Shown here: positions 24,583-33,234 of the stretch, piece by piece
Layout of the letters: the number at the start of each line of letters is the position of its first letter
Position numbering within the stretch: the stretch's first letter is position 1
Source: Rhodocista pekingensis
Lineage (GTDB): Bacteria; Pseudomonadota; Alphaproteobacteria; Azospirillales; Azospirillaceae
Length of the DNA stretch: 64,000 bases
Reading direction: 5' to 3'
Assembly (NCBI RefSeq): GCF_042665545.1
Contig: NZ_JBHTCM010000010.1
Coordinates: 434,001 to 498,000, forward strand
The notes under the pieces: model-generated
Seen by the model: only the letters and a program-made list of their open reading frames with translations
What the model was told of the DNA's origin: nothing
Databases searched by the model: none
Program-made: the position numbers and the translations under genes

Positions 24583-27500
24583 GCGACCGCCCTTTCGTTG
24601 ATTCCCTCCAACCTATCCTCCAGCGCCTCACCCGCCTCGCGCAGCGCCTCCAGCATCTTCTCGTCCGGAGTCCAGTAGCTGCGGCGGGAGGCTTCCAGCA
24701 GGCGGTTGGCGACCCGGGCCGAGGCCTTCGGGTTGAGCGCCGCCATGCGCTCGCGCATCTCTTCGTCCAGCATGAAGGTCTGCGCAAGCTGCTGGTACAC
24801 CCAGGGCGCCACCTGGCCCGTCGTTGCGGACCACCCCATGGTGTTCGTCACGTGCACCTCGATCTGGCGCACGCCCTCGTACCCGTGCTTCAGCATCCCC
24901 TCGTACCATTTGGGGTTCAGCATGCGGGTACGGGTCTCCAGGGCGACCTGTTCGGAGAGCGTGCGGACCGTGCCCTCGCCCTTCGTCTGGTCGCCGATAT
25001 AGACGGGGACGGTGCCGCCGCGCGCGCGGCTGGCGGCGCGGCTGATGCCCCCGAGGCTGTCGAAATACTGGTCGATCGTGGTCACGCCCAGTTCGACCGA
25101 GTCGAGATTCTGGTAGGCCAGGGCGACGTCGCCGAGCGCACTCTCCAGGATCGCCGACTGGCGCACCGGCTTGCCGGAGCGGCCGTAGGCGTAGCACTTG
25201 CGCTTGGTGTAGGCGTCGGCCAGCTCGTTCTCGTCGTCCCAGACGCCGCCATCGACGAGCTGGTTGACGTTGGCGCCGTAGGTGCCGTCGGCGTTGGAGA
25301 AGACACGCAGGGATGCCGTCTCCAGGTCGCAGCCATGCTTCTCCTGGTAGGCCAGCGCATGCTTGCGGACCAGGTTCATCTCCAGCGGCTCGTCCGCCGC
25401 GGCGGCCAGATAGCAGGCCTCGGCCAGCATCTGGGTCTGCAACGGCAGCAGGTCGCGGAAGATGCCCGACAGGGTCAGCACCACGTCCACGCGCGGCCGG
25501 CCCAGCTCGGAGAGCGGGATCAGCTCCGCCCCGGACAGGCGGCCGTAGCTGTCGAAGCGCGGCCGGGCGCCCAGCAGGGCCAGCGCCTGGGCGATCGGGC
25601 CGCCCTCGGACTTCAGGTTGTCCGTGCCCCACAGCACGATGGCCACGCTCTCCGGCAGGCCGTGCCCTTCCTGGGCGTGCCGCTCCAGCAGGCGCGCGGC
25701 CTGCTTGGCGCCGTCGGCCACGGCGAAGGCGCTGGGGATGCGGAACGGGTCGAAGCCGTGCAGGTTGCGCCCGGTCGGCAGGATGGCCGGCGTGCGCAGC
25801 AGGTCGCCGCCCGGCGTCGGGCGGATGTAGCGGCCGTCCAGCGCCCGCAGGATGGCGGGAAGCTCATGGTCCACCGCCAGCAGACGGTCGGACGAGGCCA
25901 GCTCGCGGAACAGAGTCAGGTTCGCCTCGGTGCGTGCCTCGCCGCCGATGGACAGGGCCTCCTCCGGCTCGCTGCCGCGGACCAGGGCCTCCACCGCCGC
26001 GCGGGCGGGCGTCGCGCCGTGCGTCGACTCGGCCATGGCGAGCAGCAGGTCCACCCGCTCCTCCACCGACGGCGGCTCACCGACGACATGCAGACCGTGC
26101 GGGATCAGCGTGTATTCCAGCTCCAGCACCTGCTCGGTCAGAGCCTGGACGCGGGCGTCCGCCTCCTCCCCGGTCCAGGCCGGTTCCGCCGGCACCAGCT
26201 CCAGCGCCGCGGCCTGGGCCTGGATCACCTCGATCAGGGTGGTGCGGTCCTCCGCCGCGTCGGGCGCCAGCCCGCGCCAGCTCTCGATCGACCCCTTCAG
26301 GTCCAGCAGGCCGCGGTAGAGGCCGGCATGGGCGATCGGCGGGGTCAGATAGCTGATCAGGGTCGCCGCCGAGCGCCGCTTGGCGATGGTGCCCTCGGAC
26401 GGGTTGTTGGCGGCATAGAGATAGATGTTCGGCAGGTCGCCGATCAGCCGGTCCGGCCAGCAGGAGGCGGACAGCGCCGTCTGCTTGCCCGGCATGAACT
26501 CCAGCGCGCCGTGCGTGCCGAAGTGCAGCACCGCGTTGGCGCGGAAATCCTCGCGCAGCCAGCGGTAGAAGGCGCTGAAGGCGTGCGTCGGGGCGAAGCC
26601 CTTCTCGAACAGCAGCCGCATCGGGTCGCCCTCGTAGCCGAAGGCGGGCTGGATGCCGACGAAGACGTTCCCGAACTGCTCGCCCAGCACCAGGATGGAG
26701 CGGCCGTCCGTCTGCAAGCGGCCCGGCGCCGGGCCCCACTGGGCCTCGATCTCACGCAGCCAAGTCTCCCGCCGGACATGATCGTCCACGGCGACCCGGG
26801 CATGCACGTTGGCGTCGGTGCCGAAGCGTTCGGAATTGCCCTTCAGGATGCGGTCCTGCAACTCCTCCACGGTGGCCGGAACCTCGACCGTGTAGCCCTC
26901 CGCCCGCATCGCCGTCAGCGTCCGGTGCAGCGAGGCGAAGACGGAGAGATAGGCCGCCGTGCCGGTGCTGCCGGCGTTGGGCGGGAAGTTGAACAGGACC
27001 ACCGCCACCTTGCGCCGGGCCCGCTCGGCCCGCCGCAGCTCGACCAGCCGGGCGACGCGGGCGGCCAGCATGCCGGCGCGGTCCGGGCAGGGGTGCATGT
27101 CGGTGACGTTGTCCGCCTCCTTGACGACGCACTTGCGCTCGCAGCCGGCGCAGGGCACGCCCAGGGCGCCGGGACGGCCGCCGAACACCATGGAGCCCAT
27201 GCCGCCGTCCAGCTCCGGGATGGCGACCATCATGGTCGCCTCGACCGGCAGCAGGCCGCGGTCCGACGAGGCCCAGGTGGCCATCGTCTGGAACTCCAGC
27301 GGATGCGCGGCGAAGAAGGGCACGTCCAGGGCGGCCAGCATCTCCTCCGCCGCCTTGGAGTCGTTGTAGGCCGGGCCGCCGACCAGCGAGAAGCCGGTGA
27401 GCGACACCACGGCGTCCACCACGGCGCGGCCGTTCTTCATGAAGAAGCGCTCGATCGCCGGGCGCGCGTCCAGGCCGCTGGCGAAGGCCGGCACGACCTT

Positions 27501-28334
27501 CAGGCCGCGCGCCTCCAGCGCCTTGATGACGCCGTCATAGTGCCCGGTGTTGCCCGGCAGCACGTAGGAGCGCATCACCAGCACGCCGACCGTGCCCGTC
27601 GTCTCCTTGCCCGGGGCCGGCAGCTTGTCCAGCCTGTCGGCGATGCGGCCGGACATGCGCGGGTGGTAGACACCGATCTCCGGATACTCGGCCGGGGCCT
27701 GCGCCTTCAGCGTGCCGCGCAGAGAGGCGCGCGGGCCGTCGGCGTAGCGGTCCACCAGATAGCGGACCATGTTCACGACGTTCTCGTCCGAACCGGCCAG
27801 CCAGTACTGGAGCGTCAGGAAATAGGCGCGCACATCCTGGGCCGGGCCCGGGATGAAGCGCAGGATCTGCGGGATGCGGCGGAGCATGGCCATCTGGCCC
27901 GCGCCGTTGGAGCCTTCCTTCTGCGACCCGCGCAGCTTCTTCAGCAGCGCCAGCGGCCCCTTGGCCTCGCCGCTCATGCTGAAGCGGCCCAGCCGGGTCA
28001 GCCGCATCACCTCGCCCGCCGACATGCAGCAGACCATGGCGTCGCAGTTGTCCCGCCGCGCCTTCAGGGCCGGCATCACCGCCTGGATGTGCGGTTCCAT
28101 GAACAGCATGGTGGCGATGATGATGTCGCCCTGCGCGATGTCCTCGCGGCAGCGCTCCAGCGCCTCCGGGTCGTCGCCCCATTCCGCCGCGGAATGCAGG
28201 CTGAGAACCAGACCGGGGATGTCCTTCGCCAGAGTCCGCCCCGCCCGCTCGACCGACCCCGCCAGGTGGTTGTCGAGGGTCACGATGACGACGCGCACGG
28301 GCGTGCGGCTATCGGCCAAAGTGTGCTTTTGCAT
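24579..28334 (-). CDS. bchH: Magnesium chelatase subunit H BchH
   Basis: A 1251-residue porphyrin-binding subunit that inserts Mg2+ into protoporphyrin IX together with BchI and BchD. The N-terminal VRVVIVTLDNHLAGSVERA, the segment HFGTHGALEFMPGKQ and NLYLYAANNPSEG-like NIYLYAANNPSEGTIAKRR are diagnostic. The chosen ATG at 28334 lies 26 bases inside the end of bchB; the frame is open further upstream, but only within bchB. BchI, BchD and BchO are not in the window. Confidence 0.95.
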   Translation of the reverse strand: MQKHTLADSRTPVRVVIVTLDNHLAGSVERAGRTLAKDIPGLVLSLHSAAEWGDDPEALERCREDIAQGDIIIATMLFMEPHIQAVMPALKARRDNCDAMVCCMSAGEVMRLTRLGRFSMSGEAKGPLALLKKLRGSQKEGSNGAGQMAMLRRIPQILRFIPGPAQDVRAYFLTLQYWLAGSDENVVNMVRYLVDRYADGPRASLRGTLKAQAPAEYPEIGVYHPRMSGRIADRLDKLPAPGKETTGTVGVLVMRSYVLPGNTGHYDGVIKALEARGLKVVPAFASGLDARPAIERFFMKNGRAVVDAVVSLTGFSLVGGPAYNDSKAAEEMLAALDVPFFAAHPLEFQTMATWASSDRGLLPVEATMMVAIPELDGGMGSMVFGGRPGALGVPCAGCERKCVVKEADNVTDMHPCPDRAGMLAARVARLVELRRAERARRKVAVVLFNFPPNAGSTGTAAYLSVFASLHRTLTAMRAEGYTVEVPATVEELQDRILKGNSERFGTDANVHARVAVDDHVRRETWLREIEAQWGPAPGRLQTDGRSILVLGEQFGNVFVGIQPAFGYEGDPMRLLFEKGFAPTHAFSAFYRWLREDFRANAVLHFGTHGALEFMPGKQTALSASCWPDRLIGDLPNIYLYAANNPSEGTIAKRRSAATLISYLTPPIAHAGLYRGLLDLKGSIESWRGLAPDAAEDRTTLIEVIQAQAAALELVPAEPAWTGEEADARVQALTEQVLELEYTLIPHGLHVVGEPPSVEERVDLLLAMAESTHGATPARAAVEALVRGSEPEEALSIGGEARTEANLTLFRELASSDRLLAVDHELPAILRALDGRYIRPTPGGDLLRTPAILPTGRNLHGFDPFRIPSAFAVADGAKQAARLLERHAQEGHGLPESVAIVLWGTDNLKSEGGPIAQALALLGARPRFDSYGRLSGAELIPLSELGRPRVDVVLTLSGIFRDLLPLQTQMLAEACYLAAAADEPLEMNLVRKHALAYQEKHGCDLETASLRVFSNADGTYGANVNQLVDGGVWDDENELADAYTKRKCYAYGRSGKPVRQSAILESALGDVALAYQNLDSVELGVTTIDQYFDSLGGISRAASRARGGTVPVYIGDQTKGEGTVRTLSEQVALETRTRMLNPKWYEGMLKHGYEGVRQIEVHVTNTMGWSATTGQVAPWVYQQLAQTFMLDEEMRERMAALNPKASARVANRLLEASRRSYWTPDEKMLEALREAGEALEDRLEGINERAVA

Positions 28335-29937
28335 CGTAAAGGGTCTCGACGGTGATGAGCGTGATGCCATGGTCCTTGGCATAGCGCTCGGTGTTGCGGC
28401 GGGCCTTGCCGCGGACGAAGAACGGGATCTTACCGAGTTCCTTTTCCGCCTCCGGCGCCCAGCGCGTCTCCTGCTCGCCGGCCGGAACCGCGGTCGCGGC
28501 CGCGGCGGGTGCCGCGGCGGCCGGGGTCGGCGGGACGGGTGCGGGATCGGCGGCCGGGGGGACGGCAGCGGCCGGACGGGCCGGCGCGATGCCGCCAAGG
28601 TGCGACGGGCCGGCCTCGTCCTGGAACTCGAAGTCCTCCCGGAACATGGCCAGCAGGTGCTCCTCCAGTCCCATGACCAGGGGATGCACCCAGGTATCGA
28701 AGATCACGTTGGCGCCCTCGAACCCCATCTGGGGCGAGTAGCGGGCCGGGAAGTCCTGCACATGGATCGGCGCCGAGATGACGGCGCAGGCGATGCCCAG
28801 GCGCTTGGCGATGTGCCGCTCCATCTGCGTGCCCAGCACCAGCTCGGGCTGCAATTCGGCGACCTTCGCCTCGACCTCCAGATAATCGTCGGTGATCAGC
28901 GCCTCGACGCCGTAGCGCTGGGCCGCCTCGCGCACGTCGCGGGCGAACTCGCGGCTGTAGGTGCCCAGGCCGACGACGGTGAAGCCCATCTCGTCGCTGG
29001 CGATGCGGGCCGCCGCCAGGGCATGGGTGCCGTCACCGAAGATGAAGACGCGCTTTCCGGTCAGGTAGGTCGAATCGACCGAGCGGGAGTACCAGGGCAG
29101 CCGCGACCCGCCGGCCGCCGCCAGCGCCGCCGCCCGGTCCAGACCGGCCAGACCGGCGACCTCGGCCACGAAGTCCTTCGTGGCGCCGAAGCCGATCGGC
29201 ACGACCTTCGTCGCCGGCTGGCCGAAGCTGCGCTGGAGCCAGGAGGCGGCGGTGCCCGCCACCTCCGGATAGAGCACGACGTTGAAGTCCGCCTCGCCCA
29301 GCCGGGCGATGTCGGCGGGGGTGGCGCCCATCGGCGCCACGACATGCACGTCCACCCCGATCCGGTCCAGCAGCCGGGTGATCTCCGTCACGTCGTCGCG
29401 GTGGCGGAAGCCCAGCGCCGTCGGGCCCAGCAGGTTGCAGCGCGGCCGCACGCCGGGCGCCCGGACCGGGCGCGGCGTGCCGGGCGGCGGCACATGCGGG
29501 CCGGCCAGGGCGCGGACAAGCTGGTAGAAGGTCTCCGCCGCGCCCCAGTTCTCCTTCTTCTGGTAGGCGGGCAGCTCCAGCGGAATGACGGGGACCGGCA
29601 GGGCGAGCGCCCGGGCGAGGCCGCCCGGATCGTCCTGGATCAGCTCCGCCGTGCAGGAGGCGCCGACGATCATCGCCTGCGGCCGGAACCGTTCATAGGC
29701 CTCGCGGACCGAGGTCTTGAACAGTTCCGCCGTGTCGCCGCCGAGGTCGCGCGCCTGGAACGTGCTGTAGGTGACCGGCGGTCGCTTGGCGCGCCGCTCG
29801 ATCATCGTGAACAGCAGGTCCGCATAGGTGTCGCCCTGCGGCGCGTGCAGGACATAGTGCAAGCCTTCCATGCCCGTCGCGATCCGCATCGCGCCGACAT
29901 GGGGAGGGGCTTCATAGGTCCAGACGGTGAGCTGCAT
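28309..29937 (-). CDS. bchB: Light-independent protochlorophyllide reductase subunit BchB
   Basis: A 542-residue NifK-like subunit forming a heterotetramer with BchN. With the ATG at 29937 (MQLTVWTYEAPPHVG), the Asp in QGDTYAD is residue 36, the number of the unusual Asp ligand of the NB 4Fe-4S cluster in Rhodobacter BchB. This supports the chosen start over an upstream frame extension. The C-terminal domain (about residues 490-542, KIPFFVRGKARRNTERYA) is the protochlorophyllide-reductase-specific helical tail. An Ala/Pro-rich linker of about 40 residues precedes it. It starts 4 bases after the bchN stop. Confidence 0.96.
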   Translation of the reverse strand: MQLTVWTYEAPPHVGAMRIATGMEGLHYVLHAPQGDTYADLLFTMIERRAKRPPVTYSTFQARDLGGDTAELFKTSVREAYERFRPQAMIVGASCTAELIQDDPGGLARALALPVPVIPLELPAYQKKENWGAAETFYQLVRALAGPHVPPPGTPRPVRAPGVRPRCNLLGPTALGFRHRDDVTEITRLLDRIGVDVHVVAPMGATPADIARLGEADFNVVLYPEVAGTAASWLQRSFGQPATKVVPIGFGATKDFVAEVAGLAGLDRAAALAAAGGSRLPWYSRSVDSTYLTGKRVFIFGDGTHALAAARIASDEMGFTVVGLGTYSREFARDVREAAQRYGVEALITDDYLEVEAKVAELQPELVLGTQMERHIAKRLGIACAVISAPIHVQDFPARYSPQMGFEGANVIFDTWVHPLVMGLEEHLLAMFREDFEFQDEAGPSHLGGIAPARPAAAVPPAADPAPVPPTPAAAAPAAAATAVPAGEQETRWAPEAEKELGKIPFFVRGKARRNTERYAKDHGITLITVETLYDAKAHFGR

Positions 29938-29941
29938 CGGG

Positions 29942-31243
29942 TCAGGCCACCTTGAGTTGGGCACGCCGCCGGAGCGGCCGGGCGAACAGTTCGGCGAGGT
30001 CAGCCGCCTGCTCATACCCCTGCACCGGAGTGAAGAGCAGTTCGATAGACCATTTCGTCGCTGTCCCCTCCGCCTCGAGCGGATTGGCCAGCCCCAGGCC
30101 GCAGACGACGAGGTCCGGATGGGCTGCGCGGCAGCGGTCGAGCTGGCGTTCCACGTCCTGGCCCTCGCTGAGCTGCGCGCCCGCGGGCAGCAGCTCCAGC
30201 TCCGGCGCCAGATGCTGGCGGTGCAGGTAGGGGGTGCCGACTTCCGTCAGCTTCATGCCCAGTTCGCGCGAAACGAAGCGCGCCAGGGGGATTTCCATCT
30301 GGGAATCGGGGAAGAAGAAGATCTTCTTGCCTTCCAGCTCCGTGCGCAGCCGGGACAGGGCGCGGCGGGCGCGCTCGGCCCGCGGCTCCGTCGCGGCACG
30401 GAAGCGCTCGGCCGGAACGCCCCAGGCGCGGGCGGCCGCGGCCAGCCAGGCGGTGGTTCCCTCCACCCCCAGCGGGAAGGGTGCGACAAGTCGCTGCGCC
30501 CCCCGCGCCTCCAGCAGGCGGGTGGTGTCGCCCAGGAAGGGCTGCGCCAGCAGCATGCGGGTGTTCGGGCCGACCGAGGGCAGCTCGTCCGCCCGCCGCG
30601 GCGGCAGGAACTTCACCGGGCCGACGCCCATCTCGTCGAAGACGCGGCGGAGCTGATCCTCCACCACCTCGGCCAGGGCGCCGACGACCAGCAGCGACGG
30701 CGGGTCCTGCGGCTCCTCATAGGGCATGGTGGGCACCAGGGCCGCGAGGCAGGCGTCCTCGCCCTGGGTGAAGGTCGTCTCGATGCCGCTGCCGGAATAG
30801 GCCAGGATCTTCACGTCCGGCGCATGCCGGCGCGACAGGCGGGAAGCAGCGCGGGCGAGGTCGAGCTTGATCACCTCGGACGGGCAGGAGCCGACCAGGA
30901 ACAGCAGCTTGATGTCCGGCCGGCGCGAGAGCAGCCGGTCCACGACCTTGTCCAGCTCGTCGTTCATGTCGGCGAGGCCGGCGAGGTCCTTCTCCTCCAT
31001 GATCGCGGTGCCGAAGCGCGGCTCCGCGAAGATCATGACGCCGGCGGCGGACTGGATCAGATGCGCGCAGGTGCGCGAGCCGACGACCAGGAAGAAGGCG
31101 TCCTGGATCTTGCGGTGCAGCCAGATGATTCCGGTCAGGCCGCAGAAGACTTCGTGCTGACCGCGCTCGCGCAGCACGGGCGCCGTGCTGCACCCCCCGA
31201 ACGGGGCGGCCCCGGCGGCGGTCAGGGCGTCACTACCACTCAT
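29942..31243 (-). CDS. bchN: Light-independent protochlorophyllide reductase subunit BchN
   Basis: A 433-residue NifD-like subunit that holds the protochlorophyllide site. Cys34 (EVFCGLTG), Cys59 (GSRTCAH) and Cys120 (VGSCPSEVI) have the 25 and 61 residue spacing of the three cluster ligands known in Rhodobacter BchN, so the NB cluster should be intact. The start shares ATGA with the bchF stop. Confidence 0.96.
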   Translation of the reverse strand: MSGSDALTAAGAAPFGGCSTAPVLRERGQHEVFCGLTGIIWLHRKIQDAFFLVVGSRTCAHLIQSAAGVMIFAEPRFGTAIMEEKDLAGLADMNDELDKVVDRLLSRRPDIKLLFLVGSCPSEVIKLDLARAASRLSRRHAPDVKILAYSGSGIETTFTQGEDACLAALVPTMPYEEPQDPPSLLVVGALAEVVEDQLRRVFDEMGVGPVKFLPPRRADELPSVGPNTRMLLAQPFLGDTTRLLEARGAQRLVAPFPLGVEGTTAWLAAAARAWGVPAERFRAATEPRAERARRALSRLRTELEGKKIFFFPDSQMEIPLARFVSRELGMKLTEVGTPYLHRQHLAPELELLPAGAQLSEGQDVERQLDRCRAAHPDLVVCGLGLANPLEAEGTATKWSIELLFTPVQGYEQAADLAELFARPLRRRAQLKVA

Positions 31244-31770
31244 GAGGGCTGTTCCACGGTTTGTCCGGAGGCAGCACCGGAAGCGCCGCCGGCCGCACCC
31301 TCCAGGCGCGCCAGCCGCAGCTTCCAGACGAACTGCACGGCATTGATGACGTAGGCGGCATAGGCGGCGAGCGCGAGATACATCTGCCCGGCCGGCTCCA
31401 GCGATCCGCTGAAGAGCGACCAGAGATAGGCCGTGTGCAGCGCCAGCACCAGCATGCTGAACACGTCCTCCCAGAAGAACGGACGCGCGAACAGGTACTT
31501 GCCGAAGACCACCTTCTCCCAGATCGAGCCGGTGATCATGATCGTGTAGAGCACCAGGGTCTTGACCACGATCGAGATCGTGGCGGCCTCCAGACCCGCA
31601 CCCGTGGCAAGATAGCGCAGCACGAGCCCGAGGCTGACGAGAAAGACCACGAACTGGACAGGGGCAAGCACTCCCTGTACCACCGTCCAGGATGAGGCAT
31701 CCCGCCGACGACGCTCTTCAGGCGTATAGAGAGGCTGCCCGCGGGTATGCACAAACGGTGGAAGATCCAT
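31240..31770 (-). CDS. bchF: 3-vinyl bacteriochlorophyllide hydratase BchF
   Basis: A 176-residue membrane protein that hydrates the 3-vinyl group of chlorophyllide to 3-hydroxyethyl, the substrate of BchC. Four hydrophobic segments are visible between about residues 33 and 155, and GSIWEKVVFGKYLFARPFFWEDVFS is the family signature region. The ATG at 31770 follows GGAGAAAGCG. It is the first gene of the minus-strand bchFNBHLM-lhaA-puh-acsF-puhE-hemA series. Confidence 0.92.
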   Translation of the reverse strand: MDLPPFVHTRGQPLYTPEERRRRDASSWTVVQGVLAPVQFVVFLVSLGLVLRYLATGAGLEAATISIVVKTLVLYTIMITGSIWEKVVFGKYLFARPFFWEDVFSMLVLALHTAYLWSLFSGSLEPAGQMYLALAAYAAYVINAVQFVWKLRLARLEGAAGGASGAASGQTVEQPS

Positions 31771-31857
31771 CGCTTTCTCCTGCCCCCGCCGGGGGTTACG
31801 GCCGGCCGGGAAGGTCCGCGACGAACGCAACGGACCCGCTTCTGCCGTCTTCCGGGA

Positions 31858-31886
31858 AGGCTAGACGTGAACGGTCAGGGTGTCAA
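31858..31886 (-). promoter_or_regulatory. Putative sigma-70 promoter of bchF
   Basis: Read on the minus strand: TTGACA (31886-31881), a 17-bp spacer and TAGCCT (31863-31858), about 90 bases before the bchF start. It lies in the 318-base divergent bchF-aerR region (31771-32088). That region otherwise holds the PpsR-type site at 31897, an extra TGTCA half-site at 31924, and no gene that I can support. Confidence 0.55.
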
Positions 31887-31896
31887 CAGGACGGAA

Positions 31897-31914
31897 CGTA
31901 AATTAGAGTTGACA
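31897..31914. promoter_or_regulatory. PpsR/CrtJ operator candidate at bchF/aerR
   Basis: CGTAA-N8-TGACA (TGTCA-N8-TTACG on the minus strand), one mismatch from the consensus, directly upstream of the putative bchF -35. It could serve both bchF and the divergent aerR. Confidence 0.5.
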
Positions 31915-32088
31915 GTGGATTGCTGTCAGGATGGCGTATGGTCGCGGCCCTCTTCCCTGCGCTTTCGGTTTGGAATAACTCAGGCGCGCCCTGCCCGGGG
32001 TGACGTCCGGAGTGACCCGGGGTGAATCGTCTTGCCCCGGCCGTGGTCGCGGGTGTACCTTCAATCATCCCCAGCCAGGGGGCGGAAA

Positions 32089-32985
32089 ATGAACGACTCC
32101 GTCGAATGGGTCGCCGCAGGGAGTGCTTGGTCGGACGCCGGAAATGATGCGGATGACAGGAATCTGTCCTCCAAGTCTGCTGACGCCCACCCCGGCGACT
32201 GCGACGGGCTCTCTCTTGCATTGCGCGGTAATGCCGGGAACGAATCATTCGCTCGGCTAATATTATCGCAGTCTTCCCTGACTGCTTGCTGCTGTCAGCA
32301 GGCCTGTCACCGTTCCACGCCCGGCGATGTCGATGTCGCCCGGTTCGCGTCCCTGATTCTTGAGAACGACATTGCGGCGGCCACGGCCTTCATTGAGGAC
32401 TGGCTGGCGCGGGGCGTCTCCCTGGACACGATCTATCTGGACCTGCTCGCCCCCACGGCCCGCCATCTCGGGTCGCTGTGGGATGACGACATGTGCGACT
32501 TCGCCGACGTCACCGTCGGCCTGTGTCGCCTCCAGCAGGTGCTGCGGGGGCTGAGCACCACCTTCATCGGGGAGGCTGACCGTCCCGACCCGCGCCGGCG
32601 CATCCTGCTGGTCACCGTGCCGGGGGAACAGCACTCCTTCGGCCTGCTGATGGTGGCGGAGTTCTTCCGCCGCGCCGGCTGGGACGTGACCACGGCCATG
32701 CCCACCTCCCGGGATGATCTGTCCACCCTGGTGCGCAGCGAGTGGTTCGCCCTGGTCGGCCTGTCGGCAAGCTGCGACAGCCGTCTGGACGCCATGGCCG
32801 CGGCCATCCGGTCGGTCCGGCGCGCCTCGCGCAACCGTCTGGTCGGCGTTCTGGTGGGGGGGCCCGTGTTCGACGGCCATCCCGAATACGTGACGGCCGT
32901 GGGTGCCGACATCATGGCGAGAAACGGTCAAGAGGCAACTGTTCAGGCGCAAAATCTTCTTGCCCTGATGCCTGCCGGCTGCTGA
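32089..32985 (+). CDS. aerR: AerR/PpaA, cobalamin-binding antirepressor of PpsR
   Basis: A 298-residue regulator with a vitamin B12-binding-like fold that modulates PpsR/CrtJ in light and redox control. The B12-domain start region VPGEQHSFGLLMVAEFFRRAGWDV has His182 at the expected cobalt-contacting place of the AerR E-x-H motif. The preceding helical domain (about 80-160, with LLAPTARHLGSLWDDDMCDF) is the four-helix cap. The ATG at 32089 follows AGGGGGCGGAAA. The N-terminal 75 residues are unusual and contain a Cys-rich run (C67-C69, C73, H74). It is followed by a terminator and ppsR. Confidence 0.88.
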   Translation: MNDSVEWVAAGSAWSDAGNDADDRNLSSKSADAHPGDCDGLSLALRGNAGNESFARLILSQSSLTACCCQQACHRSTPGDVDVARFASLILENDIAAATAFIEDWLARGVSLDTIYLDLLAPTARHLGSLWDDDMCDFADVTVGLCRLQQVLRGLSTTFIGEADRPDPRRRILLVTVPGEQHSFGLLMVAEFFRRAGWDVTTAMPTSRDDLSTLVRSEWFALVGLSASCDSRLDAMAAAIRSVRRASRNRLVGVLVGGPVFDGHPEYVTAVGADIMARNGQEATVQAQNLLALMPAGC

Positions 32986-33011
32986 AACCTGACATCATCG
33001 TTGTGCGTTGC

Positions 33012-33037
33012 AACGGGCGGGAGACCGCCCGTTTTTG
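33012..33037 (+). terminator. Rho-independent terminator after aerR
   Basis: A perfect 9-bp stem (33012-33020 against 33025-33033), GAGA loop and a T-run. It separates aerR from ppsR, so ppsR has its own promoter. Confidence 0.85.
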
Positions 33038-33089
33038 TCGTGTGTGCGCTGCACGCCGCTCCCGGAGGGCGATTGTCAATTTTTGTGTA

Positions 33090-33107
33090 CGTAAGGCTGG
33101 CTTGACA
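33090..33107. promoter_or_regulatory. PpsR/CrtJ operator candidate upstream of ppsR
   Basis: CGTAA-N8-TGACA has the same half-sites as the bchF site and lies 128 bases before the ppsR start. It suggests autoregulation. A partly overlapping TGTCA half-site starts at 33074. Confidence 0.45.
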
Positions 33108-33234
33108 AACCATGTCCGCTAATGCCCCAATGGCCATGCGCCAGCCTTAACGCATCGGACCGGGGGGGTCCCGAGGAACCCGAGAACCTTGGCAGGCGTA
33201 CGTCAAGGTATCGAGCTAGGAAGGCGCGCCGCCC

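Noticed and set aside
24852..28355. A 1167-codon frame antisense to bchH
   Set aside because: Shadow of a GC-rich coding region; composition is biased and no domain is visible.
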